DNA from: Trematomus loennbergii
Taxonomy: Eukaryota > Chordata > Actinopteri > Perciformes > Nototheniidae
Direction of reading: 5' to 3'
Assembly (NCBI GenBank): GCA_012861695.1
Contig: JAAOOA010000064.1
Location: 310,001 to 374,000, forward strand
Length of the DNA stretch: 64,000 bases
Shown here: positions 55,125 through 64,000 of the stretch, in pieces
Layout of the letters: every line of letters starts with the position of its first letter
How positions within the stretch are numbered: position 1 is the first letter of the stretch
The notes under the pieces: model-generated
The model's database searches: none
Seen by the model: only the letters and a program-made list of their open reading frames with translations
Told to the model about the DNA's origin: nothing
Translations under genes and position numbers: made by a program

Positions 55125-55990
55125 TCATGACTCAGCAATCATCACACTCAACTTTGGTGAGAACCGGGGAAAGGGGTCAAAATGTAAAAATTATACCCCA
55201 AAACAGTGCTCATGACCCCGCAGGAGTCCCCCGCGGACTCCCCTGACATTCCTCCATGGTCGTAATCACCCAACTCAACTTTGGTGAGAACCGGGGAAAG
55301 GGGTCAAAATGTAAAAAATACCCCAAAACAGTGCCTCATGACCCCGCAGGAGTCCCCCGCGGACTCCCCTGACATTCCTCCATGGTCGTAATCACCCAAC
55401 TCAACTTTGGTGAGAACCGGGGAAAGGGGTCAAAATGTAAAAAATATACCCCAAAACAGTGCCTCATGACCCCGCAGGAGTCCCCCGCGGACTCCCCTGA
55501 CATTCCTCCATGGTGGAAATCATCCAACTCAACTTTGGTGAGAACCGGGGAAAGGGGTCAAAATGGAAAAATTGTACCCCAAAGTGCCTCATGACCCCGC
55601 AAGAGTCCCCCGCGGACTCCCCTGACATTCCTCCATGGTGGAAATCATCCAACTCAACTTTGGTGAAAACCGGGGAAAGGGGTCAAAATGTAAAAATTAT
55701 ACCCCAAAATAGTGCCTCAAAATCGGGTAGAGTCACCGGGAAAGTGCCCTCGCATTCCTCCAGGGCTCAAAATGTCGCACTTAAACTATTTGGAGAACCG
55801 GGAAAATGTAAAAAATACATCCCAAAATAGTGCCTCATAATCGGGTAGAGTCACCTGCAAAAGTGCCCTCGCATTCCTCCAGGGCTCAAAATGTCGCACT
55901 TAAACTATTTGGAGAACCGGAAAATGTAAAAAATACATCCCAAAATAGTGCCTCATAATCAGAGTCACCTGCAAAAGTGCCCTCGCATTC
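55125..55990. repeat. ~128-bp tandem repeat array, with a diverged distal subfamily
   Basis: Five units built on CAACTCAACTTTGGTGAGAA, CCGGGGAAAGGGGTCAAAAT and GAGTCCCCCGCGGACTCCCC (a 14-bp palindrome-like core) run from 55,145 to 55,720. A second type (AATCGGGTAGAGTCACC, CTCGCATTCCTCCAGGGCTC) follows in three copies to 55,990. The two types share CATTCCTCCA and CCCCAAAATAGTG, so they are related. Confidence 0.9.
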
Positions 55991-56790
55991 CTCCATGTCG
56001 AACTTAAAGTATTGGGAGAACCAGGCTGGGGGGTCTTGAGGCACAAAATGAGGCCCACTCAGAGTGCTTGGTGAGCGGATACATTCTTCCATGATTTCCA
56101 ACAGCCGTTTTTTTTCTGAGTCCACCCAAAAACTGGGTTTCTGATTTCGTGCGGAAGGTAGTCTGAAAAGTATGGATGAATCTTTTTGACAGAGAAGTGG
56201 AAATGAAGCCCAGGGACTTTTTCCCCTTCTCCGTTGTACCAACCATCGGAGAAGGGGAAAAATCGGCCCGAAGCGCCAAACACCTGGCCACTACTCCCGT
56301 TGGCACTTAGAAAAAATTTGACAATTTTTCAAAACTTCATTTTTGATTATTTTAAGATATAATTAAGCGTTTTCTTCACTTTTTTTGCTTTCCACGGGTG
56401 GGGGCGCCTGGCAGGCCGCCTATGAGCACCCAAATTCGGCCTGGATCATCCAGGATTTGTGGGAAAAAATCCATAAACTGACTAAATCACCCAGAGAGGT
56501 CCCCTACCTAGCCCAAATATATATAATACAAATACATTTAAATAGTAAAAGGTGCACTTGTGCTCTGCATTACCCGGAATTTTATTTTCATAGCCCCATG
56601 ATAGTGATTAAAAATCATTTTCATGGGAAAAAGTGTTAAAACGCCTGATTAAATTATATGCAGGACCCCAGTGAGCTCCAGACTATGTGCATTGTGTTGG
56701 GGAACCATATAAATGATAGAATAAATGCATTTAAATGCAAAAATAATGATTTAAATCATTTTAGGGGGACAATTGTGGAGAGGAGCCTGA
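55991..56790. other. Unique spacer in the right repeat arm
   Basis: Non-repetitive apart from CATCGGAGAAGGGGAAAAA, which pairs with its reverse complement (TTTTTCCCCTTCTCCG) as a hairpin at about 56,217–56,262. A single copy of the CCTATGAGCACCCAAATTCG unit lies at 56,417–56,455. Minus-strand frames of 74–118 codons have no recognisable motif. Confidence 0.4.
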
Positions 56791-56794
56791 AAAT

Positions 56795-57215
56795 GACTCT
56801 GCAGCAGGCCGCCTATGAGCACCCAAATTCGGCCTTTTCACGGCACCACCACCCTTCTGTGAAGGGTATTCTCGTGCCCCTGGTGACTCTACAAGGGGTG
56901 GTTTTTATGGTGCTTCTATGCCCGCCCATGAGCACCCAAAGTCGGCCTTCTTCACAGCACCAACACCCCTTCTGTGAAGGGTATTCTCGTGCCCCTGGTG
57001 ACTCTACAAGGGGTGGTTTTTATGGTGCTTCTATGCCCGCCCATGAGCACCCAAAGTTGGCCTTCTTCACAGCACCAACACCCCTTCTGTGAAGGGTATT
57101 CTCGTGCCCCTGGTGACTCTACAAGGGGTGGTTTTTATGGTGCTTCTATGCCCGCCCATGAGCACCCAAAGGCGGCCTGGATCATCCAGGATTTGTGGCC
57201 TAAGCTCCATAAAAC
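56795..57215. repeat. 115-bp tandem repeat, right block
   Basis: Three full units (CTCGTGCCCCTGGTGACTCT at about 56,870, 56,986 and 57,101) plus partial flanking units. They are the same family as 50,170–50,515 and same orientation, but with GAGCACCC in place of CAGCATCC. The last unit runs into GGATCATCCAGGATTTGTGG, also seen at 56,440. Confidence 0.92.
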
Positions 57216-57589
57216 TGACTACATCACCCAGAGAGGTGAAAGAGGACACATTGACCCCAACAGTAAGTGCTTGAAACGTGGCTAAAGCTGTGTTAAACTG
57301 TGGGGTAACATGTTTCAAATGACAGCACACTGCTGCTTGTTGGCAGGCTGACTCAGTTCACTTGTCTCACACACACCCAGGGGGGGAAAGATAACACTTG
57401 TACCCAGGAAAGAGTCCTCAAAACGTGGCTAAAGCTGTGTCAAACTGTGGGGTAACATGTTTCAAATGACAGCACGGTGCTGCTTGTTGGCAGGCTGACT
57501 CAGTTCACTTGTCTCACACACACCCAGGGGGGGAAAGATAACACTTGTACCCAGGAATAAGTCTTTGAAAGGCGGGGAAAAGTTGTTTG

Positions 57590-57660
57590 AAATAGTATAA
57601 TACCTCCAGGCCGCTTAACTGCACTTTACCACCCAGAAATAATGTTTAAATGGTCGGGGA
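57590..57660 (-). repeat. Inverted 80-bp-family unit, right arm
   Basis: The reverse complement reads GTAAAGTGCAGTTAAGCGGC then CTGGAGGTATTATACTATTT, matching the left-arm unit (GTAAAGTGCAGTTATGCGCC, CTGGAGGTGTTGCACTATT). A second inverted copy is at 58,505–58,575, with the same flanks on both sides. Confidence 0.8.
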
Positions 57661-57686
57661 AAGTATTTTTAAATGTCTGGAAGAGA

Positions 57687-57812
57687 GTTTTAGACAGTCA
57701 TTTTGCACGAAATCATTTAACATAGACGCTCTCCTGAAAATGCACAGAATATGTGCTTTTTCAGGAGACCGTTAATGTTAAATGATTTCGTGCAAAATGA
57801 CTGACTAAAACT
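57687..57812. mobile_element. Fold-back (MITE-like) insertion, ~126 bp
   Basis: GTTTTAGACAGTCATTTTGC and ACGAAATCATTTAACAT pair with ATGTTAAATGATTTCGT and GCAAAATGACTGACTAAAAC. An inner pair TCTCCTGAAAA/TTTTCAGGAGA extends the stem. It interrupts the right repeat arm near 57,690. Confidence 0.85.
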
Positions 57813-58656
57813 CCGGAATAAGTGTTTGAAAGGCGGGGAAAAGTTGTTTAAAATAGGCTGATACCTCCAGGACGCATAACATGGGTAAAAAGTGTGTTAA
57901 AAGGTCGGGGAACATGTTTCAAATGACAGCAGACTGGTGGTTGTTAGCAGGCTGGCTCAGTTCACTTGTCTCACACACACCCAGGGGGGGAAAGAGGACA
58001 CATTGACCCAGGAGAAAGTGCTCAAAACGTGGGTAAAAGTGTGTTGAAAAGTGGGGGTACATGTTTCAAATGACAGCACACTGCTGCTTGTTGGCAGGCT
58101 GACTCACTTCACTTGTCTCACACACACCCAGGGGGAAGAAAGAGGACACATTGGAGCACACATGACCCAGGAAAGAGTGCTCGAAACGTGGCTAAAGCAT
58201 AGTCAAAACTGTGGGGTAACATGTTTCAAATGACAGCACAACTGCTGCTTGTTGGCAGGCTGACTCACTTCACTTGTCTCACACACACCCGGGGGGAGAA
58301 GAGGACGCATTGGAGCACACATTGACCCAGGAAAGAGTGCTCGAAACGTGGCTAAAGCATAGTCAAACTGTGGGGTAACATGTGTCAAATGACAGCACAC
58401 TGTGCTTGTTGGCAGGCTGACTCAGTTCACTTGTCTCACACACACCCAGGGGGGAAAGATAACACTTGTACCCAGGAATAAGTCTTTGAAAGGCGGGGAA
58501 AAGTTGTTTGAAATAGTATAATACCTCCAGGCCGCTTAACTGCACTTTACCACCCAGAAATAATGTTTAAATGGTCGGGGAAAGTATTTCAGATCAGATG
58601 TGCTTTCGTCTGATGTGACACGGTTAGTGATAGGACTGCATAATGTTGTTTTACAG

Positions 58657-60261
58657 AGCTCAGAGGTCCCAAGCAGCACCTGGTGTGAACTAGAGGGTCT
58701 GAAACGCAGCATTGACTTCCTTAAGGAGCAACACATGCAAGTTTCAGCCCTTATTACGGACAGAAATCGCCAGGTAAAGACACACAAGAACGAACACAAT
58801 ATGTACACACAAGATTCTTGGCGCACCATATTAACAGCAAAAAATACATTTTCTTACTAGTTAGTAAGTAATTAAGGTGTTGTGTTTCACTCTTTAGGTT
58901 GCCAAGTGGGTGTGGGAGGAGTTGTGTCCAGGAGGAACAAGTCATTTCTTTGATATCTGGCATATTGGTAAAAGTATGTATCTTGATGTTGGTATGTTTG
59001 ATTAGGCTCGCTTTTGTTTATAATTACATTTTCTTTTTTAACATTTTGTTTCTGTTGTGAAACAGGTCTAGGGAAAGCTTTGGATGCTGCTGCAAAGGAG
59101 AGGGAGTGTGAGGACCTGAAGCTGTGGAGGCCAGCCATCATTAATCACCTGTACTGGACTGCAGCTTCCACTCCTGATGGAGATCCAGATGTGATGGAAG
59201 CCAAGTGGCAAAGTATGGTGAATCATGTTCAGGACATCCATGAACACGGCACTCCTGCATTTCCCTGCTGTGCACATCCACCTCTGGAGGGAGAAGCAAG
59301 GGACAAGGAGTGGCTGGAACCAGGTACAACGTTGCTGACAATTCTTAGTCGTCCAACTGCTTGTTGGTGCTTAGTTTATTTTGGTTCCAGAGCACTCCAT
59401 CAATATATAACCCAAAGTGTGCTAACACATTAACAAGGCGTTATATAAATAACACCTGATAGTATCACACAATCGTGCTTTTATCAGTGTAGGTAATAAA
59501 TGCATATGTAGACAATTCTAGTAACATCAGAACACAATCTGTGTTTATGCACAACTGCAGCCATTAAACTGGAGAGGGTGACTTCAAGAACAGCATTGGT
59601 GAAGGATGTTCGGAAGTTGTCTCCAGACCTATTCCCTGGAGGCATTTCACTCCCTCATCCTCCACTTTGCACCAAAGCACACTGGGTTCTCCTTCCTTGG
59701 GATGTACAGCAGGTAAATATGATGTGATGGTGAAAGAATGTGTACGGCTTAGGGACAACTTGTGAACTGCATAATCTGCTTTTCTACAGGCTTCTCATGG
59801 CAGCCCTGCACTTTAACCACAATAGCAGCAGAGAGGTTGCTCGAACCAGTGATGGTGAGGTGCGTTATGCAGTTTGCTACCCAACGTTCTGCAAAGGTGG
59901 CTGGGTAGTTCGCCCTATCAAGGAGAAGCCATCATACGGTTAGCTGTTTTACTCGGTCCCTAAATATTATTTATTGTGTGATGCATCTATAATATCACTG
60001 AATGTGATCACTTGGTTCCTTCCTTCAGCATACGCTGCAGCCCTGATGGAGTCTCTGAGAGAGGGCTACTCCAGGTCACCAGAGACTCTACGAGAGAGCA
60101 GTGCAGTCGTGTCCTCCACTGCCCCTGCCCCCCTTTCCACTTCCTGCCAGGAGATCGCCAAGGATGAGGCAGTTGGCCTTTATCTTGCACGGCATTCCCG
60201 GTTTAACACAGGAAATGAGTGTGAAAGCAGCAGATTCTGTGGTTCACAGTTTTCAGGTTAA
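58657..60261 (+). pseudogene. Kolobok-type transposase gene, 3' part (six exons)
   Basis: Exons at 58,657–58,773 (SSEVPSSTWCELEGLKRSID), 58,898–58,973 (VAKWVWEELCP…FFDIWHIGK), 59,066–59,323 (LGKALDAAAKERE, NHLYWTAASTPDGDPDVMEA, KWQSMVNHVQDIHEHG), 59,561–59,712, 59,790–59,938 (LLMAALHFNHNSS) and 60,029–60,261. The order ELEGL…TDRN-x-Q…FD-x-WH…NHLYW…KW-x-S-x-x-NH…LAALH-x-N is the Kolobok transposase core, including presumed catalytic acidic residues (D of TDRN, D of FDIWH). Exon 59,561 is shifted after LSPDLF: another frame gives LEAFHSLILHFAPKHTGFSF, so the copy is inactive. Splice borders are otherwise normal. The first exon's acceptor lies ~60 bp after the last recombinase-element repeat. 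Confidence 0.85.
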
Positions 60262-60387
60262 GATTATTCTAAATTGACATTTGTTTATTTGTTAGATAAA
60301 ACCTGGTAAGAGATTTTGATGAAATCTGGTAAATAATTGGGCCAAGGATCAAGTTATTTAATTAAAAAAGTGTTCTCAACATTGCAA

Positions 60388-60412
60388 GATAGCCTCTCTT
60401 TCTCTTTCTCTT

Positions 60413-60456
<44 letters not shown>

Positions 60457-60460
60457 TCTC

Positions 60461-60555
<95 letters not shown>
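60388..60555. repeat. (TC)n microsatellite
   Basis: About 165 bp of TC with occasional TTTC and TTCC interruptions. It explains the poly-Ser/Leu and poly-Arg/Glu frames crossing it. Confidence 0.98.
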
Positions 60556-60734
60556 CAGGTGTCCATGATGGAGAGGAGGTTGTGTGGCTCAGGCTCTATC
60601 TGTTTGGCTACACCTGGAAGCTGCTTGACATCCTCTCGGATCCATTTTCGTCATGTTTACATTTATATGTATAATTTTGTAATGGTACTCTGTACGCGCA
60701 ACAACTATAGCATCTCCAGGGTCTGTCCAGGGAC

Positions 60735-60895
60735 AGGGATCCCTCGGTTGCTCTTCCTGAGGTTTCTTCCATTTCCACCCCCGTGAAAGGTTTTTTTGGG
60801 GAGTTTTTTCCTTCTCTGTATGTTGTACAGATTGTAAAGCCCCCGAGGTAAATTGTGATTTGTGATATCGGGCTATATAAATAAAATTGACTTCA
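60735..60895. repeat. Teleost interspersed repeat (CTTCCTGAGGTTTCTTCCAT)
   Basis: It contains CTGAGGTTTCTTCCATTTCC, GGGGAGTTTTTTCCTTCTCT, TGTACAGATTGTAAAGCCC and a terminal GGGCTATATAAATAAAATTG. This block is widespread in fish genomes as the 3' end of a retroposed repeat. It lies between the convergent Kolobok and P2X7-like genes. Its AATAAA could serve as a poly(A) signal for the plus-strand gene. Confidence 0.65.
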
Positions 60896-61061
60896 AAAAT
60901 TGACTGATGAAAAAAAGTTTGTATTTATACAGTTATGTTCACTAGTGTTAGGCTGCTGCTGCATGCAGGCCTAACCATGCAGTATCTGTTCGATTATATA
61001 TAGCTGATCTAAACTTCTTAAGATGTTTTTATACAATAAGACACTATGATTGTGATACATT

Positions 61062-62328
61062 TTATTGATCGTCACCAAAATGAGGCCACTCAAAACCTTT
61101 GTAAGTTCCTCCTCCTTCTGGGAACTGTCTTCTGATGGCAGACACAACACATGAGGGTAAGGGCTTCCTAATGTGCCTGCCTAGAACTCCATAGGCCCAG
61201 CGGATGACCTGCCTGTAAGCTGTGTAGCGGTATTGCCTGGGGATAGGGACATAATATCTACAGGTAAACTTGATAGCCTTGTTAACATCATCAACAAGTG
61301 TGATATAGGTGGTGATGGTGTAATTATGGTAACATTGTAATAGAGAAACAGACAAATTAGTCAATTGAGTTTTGATATTGTCTCCAATTAATTATCTACA
61401 TATAAATATATACTTCATAGCTGTACTATTTTGCAATTATTATTAAACCCTTTCAACTTGACATAAAAGATGCAGTATAATTAAAATCTACAGGTTCTGG
61501 GTTTTGAAACCTGCTAAACACTCGGGGTCAATAGCAACTTTATTATCTTGGGCCACTAGGCTTTAATAGTATTTATCTTTTTTAATTGTAATCTAAACAT
61601 ACTCATGTCTGCTGGCCTGGAGCGGGCCATGCTCCTGCCTGAAGTTCATGTCGGCTATCTGTAGCACAAAGGGATTCAGACAGCATGCTTCAAAGCCTGG
61701 GTGCAGTGTCAGTCATGTTATGTCTGGTCTGGGGGTGAGGTTCTCCACCAGGGCCCAGAAGGCCTCCACCTCCCTGCAGCACATACTCTCCACAGCTGAG
61801 GTCATGGGCTGGCATTTCCCACACAAGCACCTATCAAACAAAACGTTTAAACCGTATTACATCTCTCTCCCCCCCTTCGCTGCTCTCTCTCTCCCATCCG
61901 GTACAGCTCCGTAAGACGTAGTGTGGAGTTGCATTAGGTAACGCAAAATACGGCTGATACTTGCGCATTAGTTTCTGTTATGGATCAGTATTAACAGTCC
62001 TGCCAGTAACGTTACTATATTATCATACTACTTTAGTTATAGCCTGATATAAGATAGCTAACTTTACAATGTTGTGATGTGACCGACGTTAGCTAACATT
62101 AACTGTAGCTAACGCCGGTCACTCACCAAGACAGCTGCCCTGTTCTCCACTGTTCTCCTCACACCACAGCTCCATTTCTCTCCGATGGCCGTTATTTCTT
62201 CTAATCCTTGGCTGCTCCTGGTCTCTTGGACGCCTAGCAGGCTCATAATTATAAGGTTGTGGTCCGTCATATGCATTCGAATATACATGTTCAACCTCTT
62301 CTGTGTCAAAACTAGCATTGTGATCCAT
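61062..62328 (-). pseudogene. P2X7-intracellular-domain-like gene (three exons)
   Basis: Minus strand. Exon 1 (62,328–62,127): MDHNASFDTEEVEHVYSNAY…, donor CTTG|GTGAGT. Exon 2 (61,830–61,603): CLCGKCQPMTSAVESMCCRE, then HPGFEACCLNPFVLQIADMN, with a TGA replacing the usual Cys codon before LTLHPGFE. Exon 3 (61,236–61,062): QYRYTAYRQVIRWAYGVLGR and KPLPSCVVSAIRRQFPEGGG, to a stop. This C-x-CG-x-C…CC…HPGF…CLN…YR-x-x-AYRQ…LPSCV…IR-x-x-FP pattern is the zinc-binding cytoplasmic region of P2X7 receptors, without channel or membrane segments. It also occurs in many intron-poor fish genes tied to transposons. Exons 2 and 3 join in frame; exon 1 is off by one base. It is convergent with the Kolobok gene. 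Confidence 0.75.
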
Positions 62329-62359
62329 GTTTATTCATACTAGACCGGCCGCTCTCCCC

Positions 62360-62375
62360 CATGTGACGTCACATG
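62360..62375. promoter_or_regulatory. Perfect CRE palindrome upstream of the P2X7-like gene
   Basis: CATGTGACGTCACATG, a 16-bp perfect palindrome with TGACGTCA (CREB/ATF site) at its centre and E-box-like CATGTG flanks. It lies about 32 bp upstream of the minus-strand ATG in a GC-rich patch. A promoter role is inference from motif and place. Confidence 0.5.
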
Positions 62376-62679
62376 CGGGAGGTCACATGGGAGGCTTTTT
62401 TTATGCGGAAGTAAAAATGTCTTACAAAAACGACGCCAGATGTCACTGTAGTGTATATTTATATTTTTTGAAAATCATTTATTCACTGGTGTGTGAAAAA
62501 AGACCACAAAGATAAAAGCATAAACGTTAAGATAGAAACGAAAACATGTTCACAGCAGAGTAACAATTATGAATATATGTTTGTAGTTCTCAACGTGAGT
62601 ATCCTCGTCATTCGGTTTGTGTCGCTGTATCGACGCCAGTGGCGGCTGGTGGCCTTTTTTTTGGTGGGGCTCTTGACAT
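62376..62679. other. Non-coding flank
   Basis: A partial second CACATG repeat (62,394–62,398) follows the CRE palindrome. Near 62,637 CCAGTGGCGGCTGGTGG resembles a hAT-type terminus. No gene. Confidence 0.35.
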
Positions 62680-63000
62680 ATAGGCCGTGTCTCAATTCAG
62701 GGTTTCATCCTTCGAAGGGTGCATTCGTAGACCGCATACGTCACTTCCACCGAAAGAAGGCTGTCCCAATTCAAAAGAAAGATGAGACTCCTCCGAATGC
62801 GGCCCACGAATGCAGCCTACTTTTCCCCAATTTGAAGGATACATCTGATGGACACTCCGCGGCCTACCATATCCCAGGGTGCAATGCGCGCAGGGAAGAG
62901 TGAGTTTTTTTCAAATGAAATGGCTTCCGGTCCAGCAGAGTGGATTTAAAGCAGCAGCAAGCGGAGGAATCACTAATAAATGTGAGTATTGGGTTTTAAC
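62680..63000. mobile_element. Harbinger-like element end
   Basis: It begins GGCCGTGTCTCAATTCAGGG and contains CCTTCGAAGGGTGCATTCG and GTCCCAATTCAAAAG, sequences common to fish Harbinger-like elements. A splice-donor-like AAATG|TGAGTATT follows at about 62,978. The 3' end is outside or beyond the recognisable part; the 69-bp repeats at 63,765 may belong to it. Confidence 0.5.
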
Positions 63001-63764
63001 TTACTTTAAATTAACTAACGTCACACACGTCAAACCCAAGGGGCATTAAAAACGTACATTTTTGTCAAATAATACGGATAAATATGTGACGCTAACTAGC
63101 TAGCTGGACGTACTGCACTGTTGTTTACACTTATTTTTAATTCAATTCAGAAGTTTACTAAAGTCATACAGAGATCTTGGCTCTGTTATAGATAAGTTAT
63201 ACTTTATATTACATAAATAGACCAAAGTGAAAACATTTAGACCGGTATAGCCTACAGTACGGTGGGATTTATAAAAGGCTACCCTGACGTGTAGCTGCTG
63301 TTAGCTTTATGTATTTCTCTGACATGTTGCAATGTTTTACTGTTTATTAAACTTTGGACAACATTACAACCTTTGTGTTCAGCTCATGCTGCTTTGAGGT
63401 AGGCTAAAAGAAAAGCCTATTTTAAATATTTCCACCAGATTTGATCATCTTTTATATGGTTAAAGTTTATTTAATGTATCCTAATCCATAATAATAAGAC
63501 AATCACAAATAGACAGCAGCCTTTTGCTTGATGTTATTTGTGCCGTGCTGTCAAAGGGATGCACATGTGACTGTCATTTCATCTCTTTAGTTTTTAAAAA
63601 ACCAGAATAGTACATCATTTTAAATGATCCTTTAGGGATTGTTTGTCTGAAATGCTTAGTTACATTTTGCAATAATACTTCTGCAATCCTGTGTTTAATA
63701 TGATTAATTCACTTTTTTATTTTTCTCTTGTTTTTCTCTGTAATTAGTAAATTCTGGAGAAATG
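63001..63764. other. AT-rich non-coding DNA
   Basis: No ORF or repeat recognised. It could be an intron of the element that starts near 62,680. Confidence 0.35.
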
Positions 63765-64000
63765 GATCTGCTGGAGAAGGACCCCTAATCTGAAAGTGCA
63801 CAGCGGATCATCAGGACAGAGCTGCCATCCATCTGGACCCCCGTGGTGCTGGAGAAGGACCCCTAACCCCAGCGGATCATCAGGACAGAGCTGGCATCCA
63901 CCTGGACCCCTGTGGTGCTGGAGAAGGACCCCTAACCCCAGCGGATCATCAGGACAGAGCTGCCATCCACCTGGACCCCCCGTGGTGCTGGAGAAAGCAA
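63765..64000. repeat. 69-bp tandem repeat running off the window
   Basis: Units contain GGTGCTGGAGAAGGACCCCT, AACCCCAGCGGATCATCAGG and ACAGAGCTGCCATCCACCTG. The first unit is longer (it has CTGAAAGTGCACAG). At least three copies run to the last base of the window, so the array is truncated by the window edge. Confidence 0.95.

Larger units (their letters stand above)
57216..58480. repeat. ~150-bp repeat array at the right border
   Basis: Six copies of GACAGCACACTGCTGCTTGT, GGCAGGCTGACTCAGTTCAC and TTGTCTCACACACACCCAGG lie at about 57,320, 57,467, 57,925, 58,072, 58,234 and 58,396. They alternate with CTAAAGC…AAACTGTGGGGTAACATGTTTC. Copies 2 and 3 are separated by an inverted 80-bp unit and a fold-back element. 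Confidence 0.9.
47976..58595. mobile_element. Candidate large tyrosine-recombinase mobile element
   Basis: About 10.6 kb between the two halves of a Kolobok transposase gene. The centre is a 927-codon recombinase ORF on the minus strand. Both sides are almost wholly tandem repeats. An 80-bp unit (AAAGTGCAGTTATGCGCCCT, then GGAGGTGTTGCACTAT) occurs near the left border (about 48,030–48,125) and as an array at 50,845–51,380. It is inverted near the right border (57,599–57,640; 58,519–58,562; partial at 57,866). A 115-bp unit occurs on both sides in direct orientation. The borders are set by where these repeats begin and end; no target duplication was established. Alternatives: a satellite-rich region that happens to hold a Crypton-like gene. 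Confidence 0.6.

Noticed and set aside
54654..55246. Paired ORFs of 153 (minus) and 192 (plus) codons
   Set aside because: Both are read-throughs of the 141-bp (47-codon) repeat, which keeps all frames in register. Neither has family motifs.
60337..60786. 149-codon ORF downstream of the Kolobok gene
   Set aside because: Mostly the (TC)n tract; no start context or motif outside it.
61062..62328. True P2X7 receptor gene
   Set aside because: No transmembrane or extracellular channel exons, only the cytoplasmic zinc-binding part, and it lies among transposon genes.

Overview
This window is vertebrate, almost certainly teleost fish, nuclear DNA. It contains a PYD–FISNA–NACHT–LRR–B30.2 NLR locus of the kind greatly expanded in bony fishes. 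It also holds fish-type Kolobok, hAT, Harbinger, CACTA and TTAA-target DNA transposons, LINEs, a Gypsy-type gag piece and a retroviral-type LTR. Introns, GT/AG junctions and long microsatellites rule out a prokaryote. No rRNA, tRNA or CRISPR array was recognised.

Layout. 1–12.2 kb: a large interrupted inverted repeat (1–1,080 against 9,262–10,656), a broken LINE reverse transcriptase, two exons of an uncharacterised minus-strand gene, and two arrays built on the palindrome ACTAGTTAACTAGT. 12.4–27.4 kb: one plus-strand NLR locus with PYD exon, FISNA–NACHT exon, three LRR exons and a B30.2 exon. It is frameshifted several times, and its introns carry two hAT insertions with perfect 8-bp target duplications and a LINE that itself hosts a TTAA-flanked element. 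27.4–46 kb: relics and non-autonomous elements, a BEN-domain gene, an LTR with polypurine tract, and a lysine-rich minus-strand gene whose intron holds two TTAA elements, one inserted inside the terminal repeat of the other.

46.3–62.4 kb is the most interesting part. A Kolobok-type transposase gene (plus strand) and a convergent gene resembling the P2X7 intracellular domain (minus strand) flank about 10.6 kb of foreign DNA. That DNA centres on a long intact ORF (51,424–54,204, minus) combining two N-terminal zinc-finger-like motifs, in-frame tandem repeats and a C-terminal tyrosine-recombinase domain with R, K, R, H and Y in the expected order. On both sides lie at least eight families of tandem repeat (57–160 bp units). 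One 80-bp family is in direct orientation on the left and inverted on the right. I infer a large tyrosine-recombinase (Crypton-like or new) mobile element inserted in the Kolobok. Its exact ends and target duplication could not be fixed by eye.

Most coding pieces here are relics. The recombinase ORF is the only long uninterrupted frame with a clear catalytic signature. Several frameshifts in the NLR and BEN loci are single-base, so assembly error cannot be excluded from the sequence alone.
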